Assembly (NCBI GenBank): GCA_963691655.1
Contig: OY829330.1
Location: forward strand, 3,100,001 to 3,164,000
From: Toxonevra muliebris
Taxonomy: Eukaryota; Arthropoda; Insecta; Diptera; Pallopteridae
DNA length: 64,000 bases
Reading direction: 5' to 3'
Position numbers and translations under genes: made by a program
Notes under the pieces: model-generated
What the model was told of the DNA's origin: nothing
The model's input: only the letters and a program-made list of their open reading frames with translations
The model's database searches: none
Shown here: one piece after another, positions 22,345 through 33,150 of the stretch
Numbering within the stretch: position 1 is the stretch's first letter
How the letters are laid out: the number at the start of each line of letters is the position of its first letter

Positions 22345-22711
22345 CCTACTCAATTGTTTTGTCATCGCAGCAGTTGTTTCGGAATTTCAAAATTAAAAAT
22401 TTTTTTTACCTATAATGATGAGGTGAATGGGCTGAATCGAATGACATAATTTTTTTTAATTGCTCAAGCCGTTCGCTCGCAAATAGGGTTGACCATTTAT
22501 TTTTGTCCAACAAAATGAAAGTCATGAAATAACAGTTTTTTTTTTTTGCCCAACAAAATAAAATTCAAATATAACTATTATTTTTTGAAAAAATCAGAAA
22601 AGTCAATAATTTACCATTTTATTTTGCCTATTACGATAAAAGTCACAAAATAACTTTTAATATTTGACTTTTACTATAAAATGCATAACCGTTAGGGTCC
22701 CTGGTTTTTTG

Positions 22712-24086
22712 TAATTTTAATTTTATTTCATTTAAATTTCTTCATCATTTTGAAAAATAAATGTTTTTTAAACTTAAAAAAATTTTGCTTTTATAAGATT
22801 TGTTGAACATTTATCTTTACCCGTCCCGGTACTATTTGCCATGATCCAATTTTGAAAATTTTCAAAACACAATTTCCATATGTCTCTAAAAAATATATAA
22901 AGACCTGTGAAGTTATAATTTCTGCATCAAGTTTTTTATTTTATCTAGATGAATTTCTCATTTCAATGCAAAATAATAAATTTCACTATTTTTCGTCGTT
23001 TTTCAAAACCACCGTCCAAAAAAGTAAGTCTAAACAGGCCTTGAAGTCAGGTGAAATACAATATTTCTAAATTATCTAAATAATTTTAGTTTTCTGTAAT
23101 TGGAGAAAAATGAGCGACTGCTCAATAATTTTAATTTTTAAACAAAACTCAGGTATGTTTCCAGATATTTTATTAGATGTGCATGTTGTTCCCGTGTTTA
23201 TTCTCTTTTCAGTATCGGTAAATATATTGAAAAGTTTTTAATATATTGAGCCTTATGAATAAAAATAAGTAACTACTACTGGTAATTACTAATTAGCATA
23301 AGCGATTGCTTAAAAAGCAGAATATGAATAAAAATGTTAAAAAATTGCTTTTTTTTCTAGGCCATTCAAGTCGAAAGTAGCTTTGACAAGTTTTTACATT
23401 TTTTTTGGATCAAAATTTTAGTTTGACCGGACAATATCTTATGTCCTAACTTTTGGTCTAGTTTCAAAATTCTGACTTAATACAACAAGGCGGAAAAATG
23501 GGCAATTCCGACGAAAAACCGGAGGAGTGAAGTCGACGTACAAGGTCGGATGTCATTGGCGTGTATTATATGGTTTCTCTTGTCATGGTAAAGTTGGCAC
23601 TTAAGGGGGAATACCACATTTAACGTCCGAAATTTAAGTGTTTTTAAAAAAAGTTTTCTTCAATAAAAAATAAACGTGCAGATAATCTATTTATACAGGT
23701 TACATATTCAAAATTATTTTTAGTACGAATTTAGTTTTAGTACATCATCTACTGGCGTACGTAGGGTTTTTGCGAAATTTTGATTTTTGGAATATAAAAG
23801 TTATTTTTTCGACAAAAAATCGCATATAGGCTACTAAGAAAAAAAATGTAATCAGAGCTAAAATCATAAGTACTTCAGTGCACCACAAAAATGCTACTTG
23901 TCCAATTTGGCATTATTCCGATAAAGATCGCAAGAGTAATAGTCACCGCCGATTCTAAAAATATTTTTCGAGAAAAATGCGTTTAAATACTTGGGAAGAT
24001 ATAAGACTAGCACTAAGTAGCAAACAAATTAAAAAAGTGTCAAACACATGTAGGTTAGGTTTGGAAGGCGTGTGCAAATATATATA
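22712..24086. other. Intronic AT-rich DNA, unassigned
   Basis: Lies within the transporter intron between the hAT and a Tc1 element. No gene, no repeat shared elsewhere in the window, and no convincing terminal repeats. Confidence 0.45.
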
Positions 24087-25389
24087 CACTCGCGCTCAAA
24101 AAAAAAGGAGACATAAAATTTTTTCGAAGATTTTCCTTTACCAGTGCTATTTTCGAGTTTGTTTGTTGATTTTCTGACTGCGTAGCTCAAGTTCTCATTT
24201 ACAGTTTTATATCGATCAGTACAGTTCGATCTTAAAATATTTGAAGATTAAGTGAGTATTAAAAAATAAGTTATGGTATTAACACAAACCCAAAAAATTA
24301 AAATTATTAAACATAATCGGCAAAACGTAGAAAATCTTTCTTTATCAAAAAAAGCCGGTTGTCACGAGTCTTCATTCAGAAGATTCTGGAAGAAATTTTT
24401 GAAAACCGGAAGTCTAACACGCCTATCTGGCAGCGGACGTCCAAGAAAAACCAATGAACTTAGGTCAGAGATATAGTCCGCATAAGTTTAAAAATCTAAA
24501 AAAAAAACTTCACAAGAAATCGATTCAAAGTTGAGAGAGATCCATAAAGCAGAAAAAAGATAAAAATAAGATAAAGATAATAAGAGAAAATGATCTGGAT
24601 GCACGAAGAGCTGCGAAAAAGCCACCTTTAACAGCAAATATGCGTTTAAATCAATGCAGGGAAATGAAAAATTGGCCGTCTAATGACTGGGCTCAAGACA
24701 TATTCTCTTATCCCTGTTGAATAAACTTCTTTTTGGAAATTATTTTTAAAAATTTTGTGTTATTTTTTTTTTTTTTTCATAAATAGCGGAATATAAAAAC
24801 GTTTTGGGGATACAGTCGTTACCATGGCCTGGCAACAGCCTAGACTTGAATCCAATTGACAACGTTTGAGCTATTATTATACGAAAAATTCGTCAAAGTA
24901 AACCCTTGACTATATCCAAATTGAAGAAAGTAATTGTATCCACTTGGAATAAAGAGATTTTCGAAGATTGAAAAAAAAAACTTAATGATAGCATGTCTTC
25001 TCGGGTAGGAAGTGGCATCAAGGCGAAAGGTGGGCATTCTCGTTACTAAAAGCATTTCCTGTGTTTACAACATTTACAAATATCGTTACTTATACATAAC
25101 ATATTAAAAACATCATTTTTACTCATTACAAACTTTTTTTTTTATAATCAAAATTGTAAATTTGATTTTAAAATATAAACTACCAAGAGCAGAGCATATT
25201 GTTTTTGAATGGAATACATGCTTTAATTACAGATATTTTTTGTTTAATCTTTTTAAAAAAACATAACGAAATGTTAAATAAATTAAAGAAAAAAAAAGAA
25301 ATTGGTTTAATAATAAATAAAAAGAATACAAATATTTTATCAAATCAACCCGCTACTAAAAACCGGTTTTTTTTTTTTGAGCGCGAGTG
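24087..25389 (+). mobile_element. Tc1/mariner-family element, defective
   Basis: Terminal inverted repeats CACTCGCGCTCAAAAAAAA flank a 1.3-kb element, with TA immediately outside each end (24085-24086 and 25390-25391). Inside is a broken DD34E-type transposase on the plus strand. The element is in the transporter intron, antisense to the gene. Confidence 0.7.
24273..25050 (+). pseudogene. Tc1-type transposase, broken
   Basis: The N-terminal helix-turn-helix is intact for 67 residues (MVLTQTQKIKIIKHNRQ..; LSLSKKAGCHESSFRRFWKK; GSGRPRK linker) and then hits a stop. The catalytic region is mostly deleted. The C-terminal part reads WPGNSLDLNPIDNV and KLKKVIVSTWNKEIFED, ending SSRVGSGIKAKGGHSRY, the conserved block containing the last acidic-residue neighbourhood and the usual C terminus. 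Not functional. Confidence 0.65.
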
Positions 25390-25444
25390 TATATGGGTCA
25401 TTCCATATCATAATTACCATCAAACATTTAAATCGCCCCAAACA

Positions 25445-26835
25445 TTTTAGCTCACGGTATGGGCAAAATTTCAAATGTGTAAAATGTAAGAATAACTGTA
25501 ACGTAAGATGTAAGATAGCTGTAATGTCCAGTTTCCCTCTCGCTCACACTACTGCGCGGCATGACTGTGCTACTCTAAGCAACAAAAAGTAGAGAGAAGA
25601 GAAGAAGAGAGGGAAAAATTAGAATACGAGCGGAGTTTGTTTGTTTATGTTGCGATCAATTTACTCACCCATATATGTACATACGAAAACAAAATGTGGG
25701 TGTACATTTATTCGTGGCAGAATTATTTGTTGGTGTTAAACGTGTGGAGATCGACTATACCATACAAGCAGAGAAGTTGCCGTAGCAAACACATTTGATA
25801 GGCTTTGCATTCGATTAGTTGGATTGGATTAATGTAATAAACACACCCAAAGCAGCCGGCCTCTAACCGCTTACTTCCTCTGAGAGAATAAACACAATAA
25901 GAGCGTCAACCTCTAGCGTCAAGAATATGTAAAACAAAAACAAAACAAAAGCAGTTGGATTTGATTATTGTTTTAACAGCTTAGTTTTTTTTTATTTACG
26001 TTATCAATTATCAAAAAATAAAAGGAAAACTTCAATATTCTGTAATTTGAAAAAATTGTTGTATAAATTAATATTATTTACATCGTTTATTTGTGCAAAA
26101 ATCATCAAAAGAATTAAGAAACTAAAAGGAAACTCGAAAAAAATTCATATATTTTTGTACTAAAACTTGGCAGCACTTGGCTTTTTTTGAAAAATATGGC
26201 AATGCTTCCCCTCTCACAAGAGAGAAAACATTGTGAAGTTGAAAAAATTTGAATAGAATCTAGTGTAGCGTCGTTGAGGCGGCAGCTAGCCTCAGAAATT
26301 TGTTCCCATACAAATTCATAAAATTCTGTGTGTTTGATGTTGAAGCTGAGGCCGGCTGCTTTGGTTGTGTTTATACCATAAAATAAAATATTTTTTAAAA
26401 TATAAAAAAATGTAGTGATAATGATAGCAAACCACGTTATTATAAAAATTTTGCTTTGTGCATTAACCTTAGAAAGGCAACACTTTTTTATGTATGTAAA
26501 TAGCAAATATGTTAAACAGAAAAAATCAAACTTATTTATTATAAAATCACTTATTTACTTCAATAAATGCAGTTAAGACAAATCTCTTTGTGGTGCTTTT
26601 AAAAAGTAGTGGGGTGACTGGTCACCTCTGTTGCCTTTCTAAGGTTTGATGCGGAAAGCAGTTATCGTCGATTGATTTGGAATATGTGTGTACAAATTCA
26701 TATACCTATATGCCAAATCAATTCTCAGGCGACGTTATGTAAAATTTTCACATCTAATAAAAATTCTAATTCAAATCGACAGAAAGAAAAACCTTAAAGC
26801 GCGGAAAAAAAAGATGCAATTATAGCTGCGTATTT
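25445..26835 (-). mobile_element. Foldback repeat K, copy 2 (inverted partner of K1)
   Basis: Near-identical reverse complement of about 17290-18695 (K1), including the nested MITE M at the same internal position. The two copies form a 1.4-kb inverted duplication with about 6.7 kb between arms. The end toward 26835 is interrupted by another K segment in opposite orientation; the missing K left end in minus orientation reappears at 27480-27655. Confidence 0.6.
25833..26378. mobile_element. MITE M, second copy, inside K2
   Basis: Reverse complement of 17745-18291, again flanked by TAA/TTA and by K sequence at the identical junctions. Differences from the first copy are few, so the two K+M units descend from one event rather than two insertions. 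Confidence 0.65.
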
Positions 26836-27655
26836 GCGAACATTGAAGTAAATAAGTGATTTTATAAAAAATAAGTTTGATTTTTTCTGTTTAACATATT
26901 TGCTATTTACATAGATGAACAAGTGTTGCCTTTCTAAGGCACAAATCAAAATTTTTCTAATGCCGTGGTTCATTATCACTACATTTTGTTTATACATTTA
27001 CTGAAACCTAGATTCCTTAATACTTATCATTTTGTATTGTTTTTATATTTTAAAAAATATTTAATTTTAATCCAATCTAACTAACCAAATACAAAACCTA
27101 TCAAACGCCTGTGTTTGCTACGGCGACTTCTCTGCTTGTATGGTATAGTCGATCTTCACACGTTTAACACCAACAAATAATTCTGCCACGAATAACTATA
27201 CACACACATTTTGTTTTCGTATGTTTCGCATGTGTTTCACACATGCAAGTGAGTAAATTTATCGAAACATAAACAAACAAACTCCGCTCGTATTTTAATT
27301 TCTCTCTCTATTCTTCTCTTCTCTTTGTTGTTTAGAGTAGCACAGTCATGCAGCGCAGTAGTGTGAGCGAGAGGGGAACTGGACGTTACAGTTATCTTAC
27401 ATCTTACGTTACAGTTATTCTTACGTTTTACACATATGAAATTTCGCCCATACCGTTAGCTAAAATGTTTACACATCAATAAATTTTTAAGTTTATAAAA
27501 GAATTGTTTTAATTTGAATTATTTACTTAGCATATAGATTATACATCAAATCCCTATATATGGTTATACATATGTGAGCTTATGTATATGGCATTCAGTT
27601 GGCTTAACTGTTTACACATCAAATATCTTGGGTGCCTTGCACACATCCATTGTTT
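26836..27655. repeat. Foldback repeat K, copy 3 (partial, composite)
   Basis: 26836-27479 is the right half of K in plus orientation without MITE M, ending ..GCTAAAATGTTTACACATC. 27480-27655 is the left end of K in minus orientation (..CTTAACTGTTTACACATC..). The head-to-head composite suggests a K insertion into, or recombination with, K2. Confidence 0.5.
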
Positions 27656-27689
27656 TTTTCATACATGGGATCCAAAATTAATCGACTCG

Positions 27690-28775
27690 TATTTTTTTGT
27701 TTGAACATGATATGAAAAATTTCGAGTTACGAATATTTAAACATTTGATGTGTAAAATATCAAATTTTTTTTGTAATCGTGTAGTTCATAAGCGATTTTA
27801 TAAAAAGCAACGAAATTTTTAGGAAAGGTTCGCGATTAGTCGAACTTTTCAAGGTCTAATAAATAAAAAAGTTTCATATTGTTTTAATAAAACAAATGAG
27901 CAAATGTTATAAACAAATTGCATTTACAAAAAATGGGAAATCGTCTTTTCAATTACTAAAATATTTGTCATAGTACCTATAATACGTCATAAATTCAGAG
28001 TGGACCGTCCAGAAGTTTTCAAGATATTAATACTTGTTTATGGTCGCTTCGGCCCCGAGCGCGTAATAACGCACCGTCCACTTAGAGTGCGCGATTTCAC
28101 GCGTTTATCTTGTGATTCTATCGAATGATTAGAATGACGTTAACGAATGAAAAACTTACTTTGAGCATATCCGCATGAAGAAATAACAAGTGCTGCAATA
28201 AAAGTACAAACGGAAAGTAAAAATAATACGAACGACAAGTCCTTCGTTAATTTACAAGATTTGCCTACCTAGACAACACACATGAAGCAGAAATAAGCTA
28301 TAAGTCGGACATAGATTTGGTATATTTTGATTCGAGAAAGTTGTTAAATGAAAGTGTTTAATGTATAATGAAATAAATATATGTCTACAAAAATGAGAGT
28401 ATTTTTTTTTTACAGATTTGTGTGGAAAGTGGGCGTGGCAGTAATCGGATTGTACCTACTGGTTATAAGTATAACCGTCGTGACCGTCGTCGGATTAAGT
28501 TAATTGTTTGACAATATATTTTTAAAGGCAAAATAGCTTTATGTGCAAAATTTTTTCGTTCCATAAAAGTTTTTCTAGTTTTGGCCACCGATTGTATGGT
28601 GGTGTTACACTGTGCGGCGCGCTATTACGCGCTCAAGGCCGAAGCAACTATAAACAATTAGTTATATCTTGAAAACTTCTGGACGGTCCTCTCTGAAATT
28701 TTTATGAGGCATAAAATGTTTGGGGCGATTTAAATTTTTAATTGTAAATATGATATGAAATGACTCATATATATA
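27690..28775. mobile_element. Inverted-repeat element (GGACCGTCCAGAAG arms)
   Basis: Arms at about 27960-28080 and 28615-28730 are inverted repeats sharing GGACCGTCCAGAAGTTTTCA, GCTTCGGCC and GAGCGCGTAATA. A fragment of the outer end (GGGTCATTCCATATCAT) also occurs at 25393-25440. The centre (28080-28615) holds a hydrophobic open stretch discussed separately. No transposase is recognised. Confidence 0.45.
28140..28268 (-). other. Candidate alternative terminal exon of the SLC17 gene
   Basis: On the minus strand an acceptor-like TTGTCTAG precedes a 42-codon frame in the same phase (0) as the donor of the exon ending at 29331. It encodes a hydrophobic helix (SFVLFLLSVCTFIAALVISS), then CGYAQSKFFIR and a stop. 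Spliced in place of the 15220 exon it would restore one terminal membrane helix. It lies within the centre of an inverted-repeat element, so it could equally be chance. There is also a GTAAGT inside it. No homology is recognised. Confidence 0.2.
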
Positions 28776-28779
28776 TGTA

Positions 28780-29160
28780 TACTCGCACTTCCACTCGGAG
28801 ACTTAATTGTCCATTGTGATTGCCCTCATTTAATTGCCCGGAGGAGGCACGTCTCTAACCACGGTTTTCGTCAGCAGTCCAGGTAATGTCTTTGTTGAAC
28901 CATTTGGTTCTCCGGATAAAGGTAAGAAGATTCGATAGTTCCACTTTCGTTATCTCTGTTAGACTATTGAAAAAGCGCGACACCAAACATTGGAGTCTGC
29001 TCATCTGCAACCTTGGACATTGACATAGAAAGTGAAGAATCGATTCTGTGTCTTTTTCATCATGACAACTCGTTGGAAAACGCCACCGTTGGAACATTGG
29101 TGCAATAGCACAATGTCCAGTTATGACTCCTGTGAGCAGACGTACTGCAGATGTAAACAC
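28780..29160 (-). pseudogene. LOA-type element, 3' terminal fragment
   Basis: Minus-strand translation (SAVRLLTGVITGHCAIAP.., then HFLCQCPRLQMSRLQCL, then LLTFIRRTKWFNKDITW) matches the C terminus of the LOA element at 41704-44800 almost residue for residue. It is 5'-truncated inside the RNase H/tail boundary and ends in an AT dinucleotide run near 28770. It sits in the transporter intron, about 170 bp from the exon. Confidence 0.75.
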
Positions 29161-29330
29161 ATGCAAAGTATATCAAAAATTATTTTTCAGTCATTTAAAA
29201 CCCAAAAAAAATGTTTCATTTTTTAAAAGTGCGAAGGTAGTATTCCCTCTTAATAAAGCAAGTTAAGTTGTTGTGTTCTAAATAAGAAAGGTGTTTTATT
29301 AGTTTGAATCAATAAAAATTTGTTACTTAC

Positions 29331-30410
29331 CTCATTCGAAACAATCATTCCCGATACTAATGGAGATAAAAATGATGCTGACATATGTATAGTCTGACAA
29401 AAAGCTAAGACTGGACCTGCCAAATTTGGTGCTATATCAACGATGTTAGCCATTGCACCCGCATATGATGCTGTTATAAATGTAACAGCTATAAACCATA
29501 TAACCAGCAATAATATAATATTCTCATCAATGTAACCGATCCAATATAGTAGAATACCAGGTACAACCTGTGACAAAGCTGTAAATAATTTACGGACATT
29601 GGTTAGGCTCATCCAATTGTTTGTTGTCATTTTATCGGCAGCATAACAAAAAAATACCGACGACACGTATGAGCAAATAAATGGCATGCCGGAGAGGAAA
29701 CCGTTTGCTTGATACTTGAATTTCAGCATACTCTTCATAAATTTCGGGCCGCATACAATAAAAATGTAGTGTATCCAAATGCGCCCAAACGTGGTAATGC
29801 CAATTGACCATGCTGGCAATGAAGTAAATATAGATTTCCAAGGAACTTTCATTCCAAGTGACTCCTTAGCTTCAGAGTTAACATTCATTTCAATATATTC
29901 GAGTTCATCTGCAGAAATGCGTGGATGTTCATTGGGGGTATTAAATGCCAAAAAATACCATAAAATACACCAAAATATACCCAACGAACCAGTTGTATAG
30001 AAAACATATCGCCATCCGAAATTATCGATTAGAAATCCACAAAGCGGATATGTTAAACCAATACCAATACTAAAACCCTGAAAGCTAGACATGAAACGTG
30101 ATCGTTCTGCTAACGGTATCCAATAGCCAACAACTGCATACATAGCTGGCCATGTTAAACCCGATGCAAAACCTTGTATTGATCGTAAAAATATCACGGC
30201 TGTATAGTGTAAGTCCGCGCAGACCGGAATGCATAAACTGCACACAGCAGTGGCGAATTGTGACCAACCAAAAACTTGTTTGGTGCCAAAGTACTGTGTA
30301 GCAATACCACCAGCAACCTGCGATAGAACGTAGCACCAGTAGAATGAACTTATAATTACAGATTTTGCTGATGGTGACCAATCGTATTGATACATTTCAC
30401 TGCTGCAATC
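29331..30410 (-). CDS. SLC17-type transporter, central exon
   Basis: A 360-codon exon, phase 0 at both ends, with acceptor TTTTTTACAG and donor GAG|GTAAGT. It encodes most of the 12-helix major-facilitator fold. YDWSPSAKSVIISSFYWCYV and LSQVAGGIATQYFGTKQVFG form helices 2-3 and the cytosolic loop. FLRSIQGFASGLTWPAMYAV, then GYWIPLAERSRF, is the SLC17 signature, with the G..WPA and the ER pair. FGWRYVFYTTGSLGIFWC and ITASYAGAMANIVDIAPNLA follow. The family carries organic or inorganic anions (phosphate, sialic acid, glutamate, urate), usually coupled to Na+ or H+, across plasma or vesicle membranes. In flies many paralogues are annotated as putative inorganic phosphate cotransporters; substrate cannot be set from sequence. 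No frame breaks. Confidence 0.9.
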
Positions 30411-30602
30411 CTGTAAAAAACAAAAATTATACAATTCATTCTACCGAGAATCAATCAAAAATCCACCGAGAATCAATCAAAAATTGTAAACGACTCATCT
30501 CAGAACTTAATGAAAAATATACAATTCTTTGCTTCCTCTCACATTGAAAAAATCTTCGAAAATTAATGTTTTAATATTTCCAGCTAAATTTTACCTACAT
30601 AC

Positions 30603-30886
30603 CTCTGTAGAATTTATCACAGTCTTTACTGAAATATTCGTTAGAATATTCGCTGTCGTCGTCGGCAATGTTGTTGATAATACACCCATTCCATTAGTCA
30701 TATTGATGTATGATAATGAAGAATTTGTGGCATTGTATGATATTGATGTTGGCGATGTTGTTGTCAACCCATCATTTGATCGTGTCATTGCAACGAGTGC
30801 AAAATTGATATCATTACGCATCATAAATGAAACTAAGAACCCAGACCAAGATAGAAAATATAACACCAAGCGTGCGGGCACTTTGT
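30603..30886 (-). CDS. SLC17-type transporter, N-terminal exon (first visible)
   Basis: 284 bp between acceptor TTTGCTTTCTAG and donor GAG|GTATGT. Starts in phase 1 with KVPARLVLYFLSWSGFLVSF, then MMRNDINFALVAM, helix 1 of the SLC17 fold. A long Ser/Thr/Asn-rich extracellular loop follows with several N-glycosylation sequons (NATN, NSS, NMT, NIS, NST), typical of the loop between helices 1 and 2. It joins in phase 0 to the exon at 30410. The upstream exon with the start codon and short cytosolic N terminus was not located; it may be a very short exon within the repeats beyond 31 kb, or outside the window. Confidence 0.85.
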
Positions 30887-30984
30887 CTAGAAAGCAAAGA
30901 AAAAATATCAAATTTTTTTTTTTGTTGAAAATGGAAAAGCTAGAAGGGTAAGAAAAGTGTGACGTTGTTTTGCCAATGTAGAGA

Positions 30985-31130
30985 TTATTACTCGTGGTTA
31001 CCGTGCCGTAGTGGTTAGTATGCTGACCTGCTACGCCGGGTTCCACGATCAGCACGGTCAAAAATAAAAACGACAAATTTTTCTACACGGTCCACAGTGT
31101 GCCGTCTCCATACCACCGGTGGACAAAAAT
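30985..31130 (+). mobile_element. tRNA-like SINE head
   Basis: GTGCCGTAGTGGTTAGTATG is an A-box-like start and CGGGTTCCACGATC a B-box-like element at tRNA spacing. The body then has two short repeats (acggtc..aaaataaaaacgac). It lies just upstream of the first visible transporter exon. It differs from the 4783/15804 SINE body, so it may be a different family. Confidence 0.45.
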
Positions 31131-31201
31131 AAAAGGAGTGATGATAAGCTAATGAAGTTTTGCACAGATATTTTTTAAGTAAATATTAAGAAATATTGCG
31201 A

Positions 31202-31389
31202 ATTACAACCAAACCAGTAAACGGACACGCCCACTTCCCATATAATAAGCTGAAACAAAATATTACAATATCAAAAACTGCTGAAGTAGTACACTATTAC
31301 AACCAAACCAGTAAACGGACACGCCCACTTCCCATATAATAAGCTGAAACAAAATATTACAATATCAAAAACTGCTGAAGTAGTACACT
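31202..31389. repeat. Perfect tandem duplication, 94 bp x 2
   Basis: Two identical 94-bp units, 31202-31295 and 31296-31389, each starting ATTACAACCAAACCAGTAAA. No coding content. Confidence 0.85.
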
Positions 31390-31494
31390 TGAATTTTTAT
31401 GCAGTGACTACTGATAATGTAAGCACTTCCTAAAACAAAGTGGCCAAGATTGGAAACATGGGCGTGGCTCGTCCCATACAAAACAAGGGCCTAA

Positions 31495-31769
31495 ATCAGT
31501 TTTTTGGATCAAAATTGTCGTAGAACCCAATTTCATGTCCTGAAATTTGGTGTATGAACCCAATTTCATGTCTTGAAATTTGGTGTATGAACCCAATTTC
31601 ATGTCTTGAAATTTGGTGTACGATAACAATTTTATAAAAGTTATCTAAATCGAACAAGTAGGCGTAGCACCTTCAATACAGTCAAAGTATTTTACGGCAT
31701 ATATGAAAGCTGCAATGATTATCTATATTTTTATGATTTTTGTGTATTTCATTCAATTGACGTAATATA
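31495..31769 (-). mobile_element. TE family Y, copy 1, fragment beyond the Tc1-like insertion
   Basis: Similar to 59925-60110, upstream of the second Y copy (shared CCTAAATCAGTTTTTTGG and GGCATATATKAAAGC). Includes the 33-bp triplication. The remainder of the copy lies beyond the Tc1-like element, from 35180. Confidence 0.5.
31524..31622. repeat. 33-bp x 3 tandem repeat
   Basis: Units at 31524, 31557 and 31590 (AACCCAATTTCATGTC..TGAAATTTGGTG), differing at two positions. The homologous segment at about 59950 has a single unit, so the triplication is local. Confidence 0.8.
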
Positions 31770-32299
31770 CACTGGCGGCCACAAGAACCGTACCACTTGC
31801 ATAGCTGCTGTAATTTCAATAATATTTCCTAACTTAGCCCAAATTTCCCTTCCTTTGTATAAGAGATTCCCTTGTTTATGTTTTAAGAATGTATTTAAGC
31901 GGAATGTACCATTTTTTATGGCGCTTGTTTGGCGAAAAGAAGAATTTTTGTTCTTAGGTATCAAGGAGTGTCATAAAGTTAAGTACCTGAAGAAATCTGT
32001 TGCCTACATTCGACTGCTGTTGGACTGATCCAGAAAAAAGGCAATTTGTACCCGTTTGAAAGTACAAAGGATCAAGAAGACTATGGAAGACAAATACGAG
32101 AGAAAATCTCATAACCTGAAAGAGAACTATAAATTTTCGATTCAAAAGTGCAGTCACAATAAGGACTGAGCTAAAGAGCTATTACAACATAAATATAAAT
32201 GTCGAAACCTTCCGCAGAAATACCTACTTGGTTCGAAGAAAAACGGCTATAAAATTGAGGAAAAATGGGAATGATTTGGCGCCATAGAAACAGTTTCCT

Positions 32300-33150
32300 C
32301 ATTTAGATATATAAAATTTCTTTGAGTTCAGTTCCATAGATTAAAGTCAATTTACTTTTTGGAAAAGAAATCCTCAATTTATAAAATATTTTCTACAATG
32401 TTGTTTTAATTAAAAGGCATAGAAATCATGTTTTTTTACTTGTATTCATTTATTATTTTATTTTTATTTAGAATTAACGTTTACATTCATACGTAAAGTA
32501 AAGCTAGTTTTTTGTATATACAAAAATTTTGTATGGAGAACATTTTTGGTATTTTCGTCTCTTTCTTACATTTTCATTACCTTATTTTATTCCAAATAAG
32601 GTGATTTGTTCTTTTATGGTATTTTGTTACTTTTGTTTTGCAGCTAAATGGTGCTTGAATTTTTATATGCTGGTGCGACTAAATTTTGGAAAAAACAGGT
32701 TTATGGAAACGTCCATTGTTCCATGCGCATTTATGTTAACAATAGACCAAGTAATTCATAAAAGCTCTGGAGTTAAAATTTTATGCAGAGACGCGTTGTA
32801 AGGACTAAGTTTTAGAAAAAAATTATATTTGAAGATATCCAATTACCACACCAATATTTTCTTGTGTTTTATTTACTTTTTAATCTTACTTTTCTTTAAT
32901 TTTAGTTTTAACAATTTCATTGAAACTTGGGATTTGATTTCAATTGGTGGGCAGCACCGCAATTAAATTTCCAAAAATGAAGAAAAAACTTACTTCCAAT
33001 TAAACACAATGGTTGCATGAAAGGAGCACATTTTTCTTCATTTTGAGGAAAATTTACACAAACGAGAGAAATTTTCGTGGATTTAAATTGAGGAAACTTT
33101 TTCTTTGTTTTAGAGATGGGTATTTTTCTGGGTGTAGTTTATCACAAAAA
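32300..33150. other. AT-rich interior of the Tc1-like element
   Basis: No coding match or repeat recognised between the N-terminal transposase patch and the nested long-TIR element. Confidence 0.4.

Larger units (their letters stand above)
16147..22703. mobile_element. hAT element with very long inverted arms, carrying nested insertions
   Basis: Termini are CAGAGCCG (left) and, inverted, CAGGGACCC (right). Flanks are GTTTTTTC (16139-16146) and GTTTTTTG (22704-22711), a 7/8 match to an 8-bp hAT duplication. The arms are inverted copies of each other: 16147-16945 plus about 18700-18750 on the left, and about 19195-19601 plus 22345-22703 on the right. The left arm is interrupted by repeat K1 and the right arm by an R1-clade element with its own target duplication. 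A C-terminal hAT dimerisation domain remains at 18764-18904. Base element size without the nested copies is roughly 2 kb. Confidence 0.6.

Noticed and set aside
32529..32801. 90-codon hydrophobic plus-strand open frame
   Set aside because: AT-rich interior of a decayed Tc1-like element with no homology recognised.
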